Assembly: GCA_947503175.1 (NCBI GenBank)
Contig: CANNCO010000003.1
Location: 503,501-567,500 of the forward strand
DNA: 64,000 nucleotides
Direction: 5' to 3'
DNA from: an uncultured Paracoccaceae bacterium
Lineage (GTDB): Bacteria; Pseudomonadota; Alphaproteobacteria; Rhodobacterales; Rhodobacteraceae
Each line of letters opens with the position of its first letter. The first letter of the stretch is position 1. Positions 1 to 9,101 of this stretch are shown piece by piece. A program made the translations under genes and the position numbers. The notes beneath the pieces were generated by a model. It was given only the letters and a program-made list of their open reading frames with translations. It was not told the origin of the DNA and did not search any database.

Positions 1-2
1 CG

Positions 3-614
3 CTGTTCATTACAGTGCTGCTGCTGACACTCGTGACCCAAGGCGTTTATGAGCCAAGCACGCTTTCCAGCTTTGTCACCGCGGTCGGCGCGCTCATCGG
101 TCATGCAATTGACTTCCCGTATTCACCCGTCCGACTTGTGGTTCTCATGCTTCCCGAAAATACAAGCATCGAGCATATCACATTGGTCCGAACCGCCGCG
201 GGCATCAGCTATCTCGTCTCGCTTCTTACCCTTGCCGCTTTCCTGATCATCCTGCGTATTCAGGGCTGGCCCAGCCGGAACGGAAGCTTCAACGTCTGGG
301 TCAACCTTCCGACATTCGATCCGACCGCCGGCGGCGACGTCGTCGAACGCCTCGAACGCGATGCACGTTTTAACATTGCATTAGGATTTCTGCTGCCATT
401 CTTGACACCGGCGGTCATCAAGGCTGCGGCCTCAAGCTTTGGGGCCATGTCGCTTGAGAATCCGCAGACATTGATCTGGACGGTCGCTGCATGGGCCTTT
501 CTTCCCGCATCTCTCTTCATGCGTGGCATCGCCATGGGCCGCATCGCATCGATGATCCAGCAAAAACGCCGCGAGGCGAATGCAGACGCAGATGGCGAGT
601 TCTTGCCTGCCTGA
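3..614 (+). CDS. Multipass membrane protein, 3' part (start lies before the window)
   Basis: The reading frame is open from the first bases and stops at 612-614, so only the C-terminal ~200 residues are present. Three or four hydrophobic stretches are visible, including the segments beginning ISYLVSLLTL, NIALGFLLPF and WTVAAWAFLP, and the tail is basic and hydrophilic (QQKRREANAD), which suggests a cytoplasmic C-terminus. I recognise no family motif and assign no function. The following EEP-family gene reads in the same direction and probably starts inside this one, so the two may be co-transcribed. Confidence 0.7.
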   Translation: MFITVLLLTLVTQGVYEPSTLSSFVTAVGALIGHAIDFPYSPVRLVVLMLPENTSIEHITLVRTAAGISYLVSLLTLAAFLIILRIQGWPSRNGSFNVWVNLPTFDPTAGGDVVERLERDARFNIALGFLLPFLTPAVIKAAASSFGAMSLENPQTLIWTVAAWAFLPASLFMRGIAMGRIASMIQQKRREANADADGEFLPA

Positions 615-1678
615 TCGCAGCATGTATGGTTCTTGCGTCGCCCGTCGTCGCGGAAACGTTGCGCATCGCCACATTCAACACCGAACTGCAGCGTAAGGGC
701 CCGGGTCTTTTCCTGCGCGACATCACAAGACAGGACGTCCCGGACATCGAAGAAGCCGCCCGCCGCATTGCGCACGCAGATGCCGACATCATTGTGCTGC
801 AGGGCATCGATTACGATCACGGGCAAGTGGCGCTATCGGCCTTTGCCGCGCGTATCGCGGATCACGGCATCTCGTATCCACACCTGTTCTCACTCCGGCC
901 CAATACGGGTCTGCCGACGGGACGGGATCTGGACCGGAACAATCGGCTTGGCGAACCGCGAGACGCCCAGGGATACGGTTCGTTCTCGGGACAGGGCGGG
1001 ATGGCGCTCCTCTCAAGATTTCCCATAACCGGCCACACTGATCTGACCGGACTGCTCTGGAAAGATCTGGCCGAAAACAAGATGCCGAAAGATGATCCGG
1101 GTCACGACATTCAGCGTCTGTCGACGACAGGTCACTGGGTCGTCGAAATCACCCCTCCCGCAATGCCGCCACTCTCCATCATGACGTTTCACGCCACACC
1201 CCCAGTTTTCGACGGCCCCGAAGACCGCAACGGGCGGCGCAACCATGATGAGACCATACTTTGGCGGCACTTTCTGGACGAAAAGCTGGGGCAGGGCGCA
1301 CCAAAATCCCGGTTCATCCTCATGGGGGACGCAAATCTCGATCCGATCGACGGCGACGGCATAGCTGACGCGCTGAATGCGTTGCTGACAGACCCGCGCC
1401 TTCAGGACCCCGCACCGCTAAGCCGAGTCGCCCGGGAAGCCGCGCTAGCCGACGGCGGCGCAAATCTGAACCATAAGGGCATATCCGCTCTCGACACCGC
1501 CAACTGGCGTGACATGCCCGGCCCCGGCAACCTCAGGGTCGACTATATCCTGCCATCCGCCGACTGGGCCGTCATCGATGCCGGCGTGCTCTGGCCGGAC
1601 CCCGACCAGGCACTGTCAGAGAAAGACCGCCTGACCCTCTCCCGCCATGGCCTCGTCTGGGTCGATATGCGCCCCTAG
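491..1678 (+). CDS. Secreted endonuclease/exonuclease/phosphatase (EEP) family protein
   Basis: The mature part begins like an EEP-fold protein (IATFNTEL) and keeps the later family landmarks: a TFHATPP strand, a MGDANLDP segment for metal and substrate contacts, RVDYILPS, and a final SRHGLVWV with the catalytic histidine. The usual metal-binding glutamate after 'LQ' is replaced (VLQGIDYDHG), so activity may be altered or an acidic neighbour may substitute. A hydrophobic stretch (VLACLIAACMVLASPVVA) ending in a plausible AxA-type cleavage site points to export. The start is uncertain: ATG 491 overlaps the upstream gene by 124 nt but keeps a basic n-region, whereas ATG 626 would cut the signal peptide. 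The 3' end overlaps the convergent epimerase-like gene by 63 nt. Substrate unknown. Confidence 0.75.
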   Translation: MGLSSRISLHAWHRHGPHRIDDPAKTPRGECRRRWRVLACLIAACMVLASPVVAETLRIATFNTELQRKGPGLFLRDITRQDVPDIEEAARRIAHADADIIVLQGIDYDHGQVALSAFAARIADHGISYPHLFSLRPNTGLPTGRDLDRNNRLGEPRDAQGYGSFSGQGGMALLSRFPITGHTDLTGLLWKDLAENKMPKDDPGHDIQRLSTTGHWVVEITPPAMPPLSIMTFHATPPVFDGPEDRNGRRNHDETILWRHFLDEKLGQGAPKSRFILMGDANLDPIDGDGIADALNALLTDPRLQDPAPLSRVAREAALADGGANLNHKGISALDTANWRDMPGPGNLRVDYILPSADWAVIDAGVLWPDPDQALSEKDRLTLSRHGLVWVDMRP

Positions 1679-2524
1679 CGCGATGGCCAAACCCTCTTCG
1701 ACGGGCGTCGACCGAAACTCCGGCAAGAGCGCATCGAACCCGGCGGGATCAATCCGATGCCGCATGCGCCAAAGATACGACATCTCGATCAGATGCCGTG
1801 CCATCTTCCAGAACGGCACGGCAAGATAGAGCGGCACCCAACTCATCCGCACGACACCAACCCTCCGGCCAAGCACGTTCGCACAGGCCGCCGCCAGTTC
1901 CGTCCCGGTCAGCGTCCAGCCGGGAAACATGACGTCCGAGTAAACCGGCAATGTCTCTCGTTTCTCGGCAAGGGCCACTGTCGCCCGCGCCAAATCCGGC
2001 AGCCACGCCCAGGCATGCGGAACATCCACGTCACCCGGATAGCTCAACCGACCCCGTGCGATCGGCCCGACAATCACCTTGTCGAACCAGTTTCCCGACG
2101 CCTCGCTATCAATGAAATCCCCGGCCCGAAGCAGGATCACGCGGACCCCGGACGCCCTGTACTGCGCCTCCATTTCGATCCGAAAACGGCCAAGCGGGTT
2201 TTGCGCGGCATGGGGTGTCCCGGCATCAAAGAGCGCCGGAGAACCTGCCCCATAGACGTAAACGTTTCCGGGCAGGATGATCGTCGCACCGCTCGCTTGC
2301 GCCGCTTCGATCACCTGGGTTGTCTGACCCGGTAACTCCGCGGCCCAGCGCTCGTAGGGCGGGTTCCAGCCGTTTACGATCAGATCCTGACCCATCGCCG
2401 CCTGCATCAGATTACCCGACGACCGATCATATTGCGTAACCCGCCAGCCCGCATCCCAGAAGGTCTGGCTTGCATGACGGCCAAACCGCCCGTTTCCGCC
2501 AAGGACAAGAACCGAACCAGACAT
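1616..2524 (-). CDS. NAD(P)-binding Rossmann / NAD-dependent epimerase-like protein
   Basis: The N-terminus carries a dinucleotide-binding glycine motif (VLVLGGNGRFG), followed by extended-SDR features: a YVYGAG segment with the candidate catalytic tyrosine and a later HAWAWLPDLARA region typical of atypical SDR/epimerase-like oxidoreductases. Length is ~302 residues. I chose ATG 2524 because a GGAGG Shine-Dalgarno lies a few bases upstream; a longer frame from 2551 lacks this. The gene is divergent from the LysR regulator (91-bp gap), the usual arrangement for a regulator and its target, so it may be the regulated gene. Its C-terminal codons overlap the EEP gene on the opposite strand. Substrate not predictable. 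Confidence 0.8.
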   Translation of the reverse strand: MSGSVLVLGGNGRFGRHASQTFWDAGWRVTQYDRSSGNLMQAAMGQDLIVNGWNPPYERWAAELPGQTTQVIEAAQASGATIILPGNVYVYGAGSPALFDAGTPHAAQNPLGRFRIEMEAQYRASGVRVILLRAGDFIDSEASGNWFDKVIVGPIARGRLSYPGDVDVPHAWAWLPDLARATVALAEKRETLPVYSDVMFPGWTLTGTELAAACANVLGRRVGVVRMSWVPLYLAVPFWKMARHLIEMSYLWRMRHRIDPAGFDALLPEFRSTPVEEGLAIALGAHIDPDEAMAGEGQAVFL

Positions 2525-2615
2525 CTGCGCCTCCAATCTCGTATGGCGCATAATCTGACACCCCAGATGCCATTTGAAAATTTACAGTTTTTGCAGATGT
2601 GATATTCATTTCTGA

Positions 2616-3512
2616 ATGGCACGAAACCTGAACCGACTCGACTGGTCCCTCATCGAAACCTTCGTCACAGTCGCCGAAACCGGCTCACTCTCCGCTGCCT
2701 CACGACGCCTGGGATGCAGTCAGCCCACGGTTGGGCGGCAGGTGCGCGAGATCGAAACAACGTTCGGTGCACCTCTGTTCCGACGCCGATCGAACGGCAT
2801 GATCCTGACCGAAGAAGGCATGTCGCTGATCGAGCCTGCACGCGCCATGCGTCAGGCTGCAGGTCATTTTTCGGTAATCGCAGCTGGCGCCACGGACACG
2901 TTGCAGGGCAATGTTCGCATCACCGCCAGCGTCTTTGCCGCGCACCATTTCCTGCCGCCGATCGTCGGCCGCATCCGTCGCGCTGAACCCGACATCGCGC
3001 TTGATCTCATTTCAACCGACACCGCCGAAAACCTTCTGTTCCGCGAGGCCGACATCGCCGTCCGCATGTTCCGCCCATCGCAACTGGACGTGGTGACACA
3101 GCATATCGGTGATATGCCCCTCGGCCTCTACGGAGCGGTGTCCTACCTCGATGCCCACGGACGGCCAACAGACCGGGAAGACCTCGTAGAACATGACTTC
3201 GTAGGCTATGACACGAACGACCGGATCATCCGCGGCTTTCGCGAAGCCGGTTGGGACGTTGACCGGGATTTCTTCCGAACCCGCTGCGACGCCCAGGCCG
3301 CGTATTGGGAGCTTGTACGCGCAGGCTGCGGCCTTGGGTTCGGGGCAATGGCACTGGCCGAGACCGATCCAATCGTCGAAAAGGTCGATCTCGGCATCCC
3401 GATCCCATCCTTGCCCGTATGGCTGACGGCCCATGCGGCGTTGCGCGATACACCCCGTATCCGGCGTGTCTGGGACATGCTGGCCGATGATCTGGCACAG
3501 GTCCTTTCTTGA
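2616..3512 (+). CDS. LysR-family transcriptional regulator
   Basis: 298 residues, the family's normal size. Residues ~5-65 form the LysR winged helix-turn-helix ([21 protein letters not shown], with the recognition helix near [11 protein letters not shown] and the wing [14 protein letters not shown]). The remainder matches a periplasmic-binding-type effector domain. It is transcribed divergently from the Rossmann/epimerase-like gene. The shared intergenic region holds an imperfect CATTTG...CAGATG symmetry at about 2571-2599 that could be an operator. leuB follows 58 bp downstream on the same strand, but nothing shows LysR control of leuB. Effector unknown. Confidence 0.92.
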   Translation: MARNLNRLDWSLIETFVTVAETGSLSAASRRLGCSQPTVGRQVREIETTFGAPLFRRRSNGMILTEEGMSLIEPARAMRQAAGHFSVIAAGATDTLQGNVRITASVFAAHHFLPPIVGRIRRAEPDIALDLISTDTAENLLFREADIAVRMFRPSQLDVVTQHIGDMPLGLYGAVSYLDAHGRPTDREDLVEHDFVGYDTNDRIIRGFREAGWDVDRDFFRTRCDAQAAYWELVRAGCGLGFGAMALAETDPIVEKVDLGIPIPSLPVWLTAHAALRDTPRIRRVWDMLADDLAQVLS

Positions 3513-3570
3513 CCCCCCCGCGCCCCCGCGATACCCGAACGCGACCCGATCATTTGCAAGGACGTTCACC

Positions 3571-4674
3571 ATGACCACCCAATCCCTTCTGATCCTTCCC
3601 GGCGATGGCATTGGCCCCGAGGTCATGACCGAAGTGCGCAAGGTGATCGGCTGGTTCGGTGAAAATGCAGGCCTCTCGTTCGACGTCTCAGAGGATCTGG
3701 TGGGCGGTGCCGCATATGACGCCCATGGAACCCCACTGACCGATGCAACGATGGCGCGGGCACAAGAGGCTGATGCGGTTCTTCTTGGCGCGGTCGGCGG
3801 TCCGAAATACGACGATCTCGATTTCAGCCTGAAGCCGGAGCGTGGCCTTCTGCGCTTGCGCAAGGAGATGGACCTTTACGCAAACCTGCGCCCGGCCCAG
3901 TGCTTCGATGCGCTTGCGGACTTCTCGTCACTCAAACCCGATGTGGTCGGCGGTCTCGACATCATGATCGTTCGCGAGCTGACCTCCGGTGTCTATTTCG
4001 GCGAGCCGCGCGGGATCATCAAGGAAGGAAACGAGCGCGTGGGCATCAACACCCAACGCTACACGGAATCCGAGATTGCGCGCGTCGCACGCTCGGCTTT
4101 CGAGCTGGCCCGCAAGCGCGACAACAAGGTCTGTTCGATGGAAAAGGCCAATGTCATGGAGTCGGGCGTCCTTTGGCGCGATGTCGTGACCGAGGTTCAT
4201 GCCGCAGAATACCCCGATGTCGAGCTGTCGCATATGTATGCCGATGCCGGCGCCATGCAGTTGACCCGCTGGCCCAAGCAATTCGATGTGATCGTTACCG
4301 ACAATCTTTTCGGCGACCTTCTTTCCGATCTCGCCGCGATGCTGACCGGCTCACTCGGCATGTTGCCTTCTGCCTCGCTCGGAGCGCCGATGGCCAATGG
4401 CAGACCCAAGGCTCTTTACGAACCCGTCCATGGTTCGGCGCCGGATATCGCAGGGCAGGGCAAGGCCAATCCGATCGCCTGCATCCTGAGCTTCGCGATG
4501 GCGCTGCGATACTCCTTCGATCAGGGCGATGCCGCGACGAAACTGGAACAAGCGGTCGAGGCGGTACTGGCCGACGGGTTGCGCACCGCCGATCTGATGG
4601 GCCCCACAGGGGGCACACCGGTCTCGACATCTGAAATGGGTGACGCGGTCGTTGCGAAGCTCTCCCTAGGATAG
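3571..4674 (+). CDS. leuB: 3-isopropylmalate dehydrogenase
   Basis: Catalyses NAD-dependent oxidative decarboxylation of 3-isopropylmalate in leucine biosynthesis. The 367-residue product opens with [13 protein letters not shown] and has the IPMDH landmarks [24 protein letters not shown], the [12 protein letters not shown] loop, and [26 protein letters not shown] with metal-binding aspartates, ending in [21 protein letters not shown] 3571 is preceded by AAGGA; the longer open frame upstream runs into the LysR gene and is not used. leuC and leuD are not in this window. A hairpin lies 77 bp after the stop. Confidence 0.97.
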   Translation: MTTQSLLILPGDGIGPEVMTEVRKVIGWFGENAGLSFDVSEDLVGGAAYDAHGTPLTDATMARAQEADAVLLGAVGGPKYDDLDFSLKPERGLLRLRKEMDLYANLRPAQCFDALADFSSLKPDVVGGLDIMIVRELTSGVYFGEPRGIIKEGNERVGINTQRYTESEIARVARSAFELARKRDNKVCSMEKANVMESGVLWRDVVTEVHAAEYPDVELSHMYADAGAMQLTRWPKQFDVIVTDNLFGDLLSDLAAMLTGSLGMLPSASLGAPMANGRPKALYEPVHGSAPDIAGQGKANPIACILSFAMALRYSFDQGDAATKLEQAVEAVLADGLRTADLMGPTGGTPVSTSEMGDAVVAKLSLG

Positions 4675-4750
4675 TCGGTAGCAAGCTTCGGATTTGGCTC
4701 GTTCGCAGGATGAGCATTAAGAACCGCCGGTGCCGGACGATTGACATTAA

Positions 4751-4771
4751 ATCTCCGTAACTTGCGGAGAT
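4751..4771. repeat. 7-bp perfect inverted repeat between leuB and the EamA gene
   Basis: ATCTCCG and CGGAGAT are separated by the 7-nt loop TAACTTG. There is no T-run after it, so it is not a standard intrinsic terminator. It sits 50 bp before the EamA start and could be an operator or mRNA hairpin. No proof of function. Confidence 0.35.
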
Positions 4772-4820
4772 GTGCAATCATGCGCATGAAATACACATAG
4801 TTTGCGCATAGCTTCCGCAT

Positions 4821-5816
4821 ATGACCGATTCAGCCCGTTCGAACCTTCGCGGCGCCACCTTTGCGCTCTGCGCCTTTGCGCTTTTTGCGGCCCATGACGT
4901 CGTCGTGAAATTCCTCGGCGGCGAATACGCCGTCTTTCAGATCATCTTCTTCAGCGTCCTTTTGTCCTTCCCGCTGGTTCTTCTGATGCTGATGCGCGAC
5001 GCAACAAAAGGGACACTGATCCCAGTTCATCCTTGGTGGACCGCCTTTCGGACCCTCGCCATTATCGTCACCGGTTCTTCGGCCTTCTACGCCTTCTCTG
5101 CCATCCCGCTAGCACAGGTCTATGCCATTCTTTTTGCTGCACCTTTACTGATCACAATCCTTTCGATCCCGGTACTCGGCGAAAAGGTCGGTATCCATCG
5201 CTGGGCCGCAATTGCCGTCGGTCTGGCTGGTGTGCTTGTCGTCATCCGGCCCGGTGCAACAGATTTGGAACTCGGCCATCTCGCCGCAGTCGCTGCCGCC
5301 ATCTGCGGTGCATTCGCATCGGTCATCGTCCGCAAGATCGGTCGCGATGAACGAAGCGCCGTACTGTTGCTTTACCCGATGATGGCAAATTTCGTGGCAA
5401 TGGGCTTTCTGCTGCCTTTCATCTATCGCCCCATGCCCATCGAACATCTCGGAGCACTTGGCCTGATCTCCATCCTCGCATTCTCCGCCGGCCTTCTTCT
5501 GATTGCCGCCTACAAAACGGGCGATGCGGCCGTCGTCGCGCCGATGCAGTATTCGCAGATCCTTTGGGCCGCGGGCTATGGCGCTTTCTTCTTCGGGGAA
5601 AGCAGCGACCGCATGACGTGGATCGGTGCGGCCATCATCATCGCCAGCGGGATCTACATCGTCTTGCGCGAAAGTCTTTCGGGCATCTCGCGAACGACAC
5701 CCGTCCTGCGAACCAGAACGCGTCCCGATACCGGAACAGCCCCGCGCGTCGGAAGCGCCGACCAAAGTCAGGAACAGACGAAGCAGACTATTGCAAAACC
5801 AAATTCCAACCGCTAA
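4821..5816 (+). CDS. EamA/DMT-family transporter (10-TM, drug/metabolite type)
   Basis: 331 residues with about ten hydrophobic helices arranged as two EamA repeats: the first from ~10 to 140 (ATFALCAFALFAAHDVVVKF onward), the second from ~155 to 290 (HLAAVAAAICGAFASVIVRK onward). The proline between the halves (VLVVIRPG) is typical of the family. The soluble C-terminal tail of ~45 residues (Arg/Thr/Gln-rich) is longer than usual. It acts in the inner membrane, exporting or importing a small metabolite that cannot be predicted. The tRNA-Pro gene lies 15 bp downstream on the same strand and may be read through. Confidence 0.88.
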   Translation: MTDSARSNLRGATFALCAFALFAAHDVVVKFLGGEYAVFQIIFFSVLLSFPLVLLMLMRDATKGTLIPVHPWWTAFRTLAIIVTGSSAFYAFSAIPLAQVYAILFAAPLLITILSIPVLGEKVGIHRWAAIAVGLAGVLVVIRPGATDLELGHLAAVAAAICGAFASVIVRKIGRDERSAVLLLYPMMANFVAMGFLLPFIYRPMPIEHLGALGLISILAFSAGLLLIAAYKTGDAAVVAPMQYSQILWAAGYGAFFFGESSDRMTWIGAAIIIASGIYIVLRESLSGISRTTPVLRTRTRPDTGTAPRVGSADQSQEQTKQTIAKPNSNR

Positions 5817-5831
5817 CCCGCTCCGCACGGT

Positions 5832-5908
5832 CGGAGTGTAGCTCAGCCTGGTAGAGCACTGTCTTCGGGAGGCAGGGGTCGTGAGTTCGAATCTCGCCAC
5901 TCCGACCA
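5832..5908 (+). tRNA. tRNA-Pro (anticodon CGG)
   Basis: A complete cloverleaf of 77 nt with an encoded CCA end. The acceptor arms CGGAGTG and CACTCCG pair perfectly, the anticodon stem CTGTC/GGCAG encloses loop TTCGGGA with anticodon CGG, and the T-arm contains GTTCGAATC. It reads codon CCG, which is frequent in GC-rich genomes. Confidence 0.97.
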
Positions 5909-6035
5909 TGTTTAGGGCCCTCGATTTTCCCCACTACCGTACTTGATGTACCTGTCAGGCGCGTCGAATTCGTCATCTATCGCAGGTTTGATCCTCACCG
6001 TCAGGTTGGCGCAAAATGACTTCAACTCGCTGCAT

Positions 6036-7058
6036 TCACGGATGAGAACGGGAGAAATCAAGCGGCGTCACAAACCCGGGCGGCTTCACGGCAACGACCG
6101 AGCAATCGATGCTGTTCAAAACATCTTCCGCAGTATTTCCGATGATCACCCCCTGCAGGCCCGTTCGTGCCACCGTCCCGATGACCAGAACATCTGCGTG
6201 AAGCGCCCTCGTCTGCTCCGCTATCACCGCCCGTGCTGTTCCTCGTTCGAGGATCGTGCGGTATCCGGGGTTTCCGAACCCTGCTCTATCCAGAACATTT
6301 GTGACATCCAACGCAAGGGACTGGATTTCTTTTGCGCGGTTTGCGTGGATGGTGGCGATATAGGCCTCGGCCGCCGCGCCGGCATCGGGTCCGCTTGTCC
6401 AAAGACGCACCAGGCCCTCACCCGGAGCATCCCAGGCATGCAATGCGCTGATCGTCGTATCCGAAATCGGCGACAGGCGTGCCGCCGTTTCCATGACACT
6501 CTTGTTTAGCAGTCCAAGCGTCTCTGGTTCGATTGCATCGTCCAGATCGACATCTACGGCTGCAATGACATTTGTAACCCGGCGTGGCGTGTCGGGTTGG
6601 CGGAGCCAGACGGAGCAGGGGCATTTCCGCAAAAGGTGTTGGTCCGTGCTCGCAAAAAGAAACCGTTTTGCACCCAGCAGAGGTTCGGCGGTCTTCACGA
6701 CGAAATCAAAGTTCTCATCAATGACATGGCGAATGATCTCGAGGAACGGCTTGCCAACGCGAACTTGGACCGGCGGGACATGCTCCGGAACTGCTTGTTT
6801 CGCCCGTGACAGGATCTCGGCGCGCCGTTCATCCAACAGGCGCTTCAAAGCGACATCGATATCAATGTTCGCCGCACGTGCCAGTTCGCGGGCATCAGGC
6901 GGCATCTCGACAACCGAGAGCACGACAAGGCTTGCACCGTTCAGTTCGGCAAGATCCGACGCGGAAGCGAGAAGGTTTGCATCGCTGTCGGAGCCTGAGC
7001 AAACGACAAGCACTTTTCGGATAAGGACTGAATGCTCTGCGGCAGCGGCCCCGTTCAT
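6036..7058 (-). CDS. Tandem universal stress protein (two Usp domains)
   Basis: 340 residues made of two Usp-like halves. The N-terminal half (~12-150) starts RKVLVVCSGSDSDANLL; the C-terminal half (~160-330) begins with TNVIAAVDVD and ends with the ATP-binding signature GTVARTGLQGVIIGNTAEDVL (G-2x-G-9x-G-S/T class). The first half lacks a clear copy of that motif, as in UspE-like tandem proteins where only one half binds nucleotide. The start overlaps the stop of the upstream antiporter gene by one base, so the two are translationally coupled; a role in regulating antiporter activity or in pH or ion stress is inferred. Cytoplasmic. Confidence 0.88.
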   Translation of the reverse strand: MNGAAAAEHSVLIRKVLVVCSGSDSDANLLASASDLAELNGASLVVLSVVEMPPDARELARAANIDIDVALKRLLDERRAEILSRAKQAVPEHVPPVQVRVGKPFLEIIRHVIDENFDFVVKTAEPLLGAKRFLFASTDQHLLRKCPCSVWLRQPDTPRRVTNVIAAVDVDLDDAIEPETLGLLNKSVMETAARLSPISDTTISALHAWDAPGEGLVRLWTSGPDAGAAAEAYIATIHANRAKEIQSLALDVTNVLDRAGFGNPGYRTILERGTARAVIAEQTRALHADVLVIGTVARTGLQGVIIGNTAEDVLNSIDCSVVAVKPPGFVTPLDFSRSHP

Positions 7059-8776
7059 CAGACGAACTCCCGCTGCCCGCCCGGATCGGAAATGCCCTCA
7101 TGAGCCAAGGTCGCATTGGTCTGAATCAATGTCGCAGCCTGCGCCGCAGCATCCGCATAGGGCATCAGAACCAGATCTGCTTTGGCGTCGCGCAGCCCCT
7201 CGGCCGTTGCTTCGTGATGGGCCGAAACGGCAATACGGCCAGCAAAACCCAGATCCTTCATCGCACCGATCAGTGACCGTCGGGGGTCGTCATGGGTCAG
7301 TCCGGTATCGTGTTCCGGTACCGCAGAAACCACCCATTCCACATCATCCAGTGGAAGGTGCGCAAGAAACTCGGGGTCCGTGGCATCGCCAAAAACGACG
7401 TCAAAGCCTTTGGATCGTGCATGTCGCACTGCGACCGGACTAAAATCGACGCCAAGAACACGCCGTCCCGCATTGGTCAGTTCGCGTGCGATGCCGACCC
7501 CGTAACGTCCCATCCCGAACACGATGATGTCGTGCTGGCTTTGACGAACGGCAGTATCGGCCTTGTCCCGCGTCGGATCCCTCCGTTCGAACACACCAAG
7601 CAGTGGTTCGAGCCGTTCATAGAGTTGATGCGAATAAGTGATCATATAGGTCGACGCGGCGATGGTGATCAGACCGACCAGTGTCACCAGACCAAGCGCA
7701 GTGTCAGAGACATGGCCGATCGCAACGCCCATAGCCATGAAGATGAGGGAGAATTCGCTGATCTGCGCAACCGTGAGACCGGCCAGAAATCCGATCCTCT
7801 TGCGATACCCCATGGCCCCCATGATCGCCAAAACGATAAGCGGATTGCCGATCAGAACGAACAGTGAAAGGACGATAGCGGCTCCGACACTGGCTCCAAG
7901 AATTGACAGGTCGAGCGCAGAACCAAGCGCAATGAAGAAGAACAGGAGGAGGAAATCACGCAGTGACGCCAGCCGCGCCGCAATAGCCTCCCGGTAGGCT
8001 GTCGAGGCGAAGGAAACACCGGCGAGCAAGCCTCCAAGCTCCTTGCCAAATCCCAGATAATGCCCGGCCGCCGCCAGAAGTGCCGCCCAGCCGATTGCGA
8101 AGGACACCAGAAGTTCAGGTGCACGCGAAAGGCGCTCAACCAGCGGGTTGGCAATATACCGGATGAAGACAGCGACGAGCGCGAGCATGCCAGGACCATA
8201 GCCAAGAACCAACAGCACATCGGTAACCGCGGAGTCGCCCGCCGCACCTATCCCCACGGCAGAGAGCACGATCATCGCCACCACGACAACGATATCCTGT
8301 ACGATCAGAAACCCCAACGCGATCCGACCATGCAGCGAGTCGATCTCCCGCTTGTCGGACAATAGTTTCACAATGATGATCGTGGACGAGAAGGTGAGTG
8401 CAATCGCAACGTAGATACTTGTTACAGTATCCAGCCCCAACGCCAGCCCTAAGAGGAAGCCAAAGACAGTTGTAAATGCAACCTGCCCCAACCCGGTCAT
8501 AAGGGCCACCGCACCAAGCGTGCGCACTAACTGGAAGTCGAGCTTCAGCCCGACCAGAAACAGCAGAACCGCGATACCAAGTTCTGCCAGAAGGTCGATT
8601 TGCTCATTCGACCGCACGATGTCGAGCACCGACGGACCAGCGATGATCCCAACTGCGATGAAACTGACGATCAGCGGCTGACGCAGCAAAAGACCGACAA
8701 AGCCAACCGCCGCCGACAGTACCAGAAGCGCGGCAATCTCATAAAAAATGTAGGCTTCAATCGTCTCGACCATCAC
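7058..8776 (-). CDS. CPA2-family monovalent cation:proton antiporter (KefB/KefC-like) with TrkA-N domain
   Basis: 572 residues. Residues ~1-385 form the Na+/H+-exchanger-type membrane domain with about a dozen helices (for example AELGIAVLLFLVGLKLDFQL and ALTFSSTIIIVKLLSDKRE, the latter matching the family's ion-binding region). Residues ~415-540 form a cytoplasmic TrkA-N/RCK Rossmann domain with nucleotide motif GMGRYGVGIARELTNAGRRV. Such proteins exchange K+ or Na+ for protons, gated by nucleotide or glutathione ligands. The downstream tandem Usp gene is coupled to it. Start ATG 8776; an ATG directly after it would shorten the protein by one residue. Confidence 0.93.
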   Translation of the reverse strand: MMVETIEAYIFYEIAALLVLSAAVGFVGLLLRQPLIVSFIAVGIIAGPSVLDIVRSNEQIDLLAELGIAVLLFLVGLKLDFQLVRTLGAVALMTGLGQVAFTTVFGFLLGLALGLDTVTSIYVAIALTFSSTIIIVKLLSDKREIDSLHGRIALGFLIVQDIVVVVAMIVLSAVGIGAAGDSAVTDVLLVLGYGPGMLALVAVFIRYIANPLVERLSRAPELLVSFAIGWAALLAAAGHYLGFGKELGGLLAGVSFASTAYREAIAARLASLRDFLLLFFFIALGSALDLSILGASVGAAIVLSLFVLIGNPLIVLAIMGAMGYRKRIGFLAGLTVAQISEFSLIFMAMGVAIGHVSDTALGLVTLVGLITIAASTYMITYSHQLYERLEPLLGVFERRDPTRDKADTAVRQSQHDIIVFGMGRYGVGIARELTNAGRRVLGVDFSPVAVRHARSKGFDVVFGDATDPEFLAHLPLDDVEWVVSAVPEHDTGLTHDDPRRSLIGAMKDLGFAGRIAVSAHHEATAEGLRDAKADLVLMPYADAAAQAATLIQTNATLAHEGISDPGGQREFV

Positions 8777-8891
8777 TGCCCCTTTGCCTCCAAACTTTCT
8801 TCTTCAGACCCCGCACCACTGTGGCGGGTCGTTCCGGTCAACTGCATGACAGGTGGTCTATCCGGCGCAGCGGAAAACTCATTGGTTTCCG

Positions 8892-9101
8892 TCAAACGCC
8901 GCTTCCACTTTCGTCCCAACTAGGTTCGCGCGTCGCGTGCTCATTCACGAATGCTTCCAAGTCTTTGACGGCAACGCGAAACTCCCGGCCGAGTTTCACC
9001 GCCCGCAACTCCTGTGCGTGGATCCACGTGCGCACTGTCTGCTCTCGCACTTTCAGCAGTTCGGCAATCTCGTGCGTCGTAAGGAAGGGTTTGCTCAACA
9101 T
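8892..9101 (-). CDS. Small excisionase-type helix-turn-helix DNA-binding protein
   Basis: 69 residues matching the excisionase/MerR-like winged helix class: PFLTTHEIAELLKVREQTVRTW, then a wing (AVKLGREFRVAVKDLEAFV). These stand-alone domains bind short inverted repeats. A perfect ATTGTT-CA-AACAAT inverted repeat lies 29-42 bp upstream of its start and may be its own operator. No integrase or prophage gene is visible nearby, so 'excisionase' describes the fold and not the role. It reads toward the antiporter gene across a 115-bp gap in which I see no gene. Confidence 0.8.
   Translation of the reverse strand: MLSKPFLTTHEIAELLKVREQTVRTWIHAQELRAVKLGREFRVAVKDLEAFVNEHATREPSWDESGSGV

Noticed and set aside
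3012-3863. 283-residue minus-strand frame over LysR and leuB
   Set aside because: Crosses two recognised genes on the other strand and has shadow-type composition.
5145-5909. 254-residue open frame antisense to the EamA gene and tRNA-Pro
   Set aside because: Its N-terminus is the antisense of the tRNA (GVARFELTTPASRRQ type), a well-known false gene product. The opposite strand has a convincing transporter.
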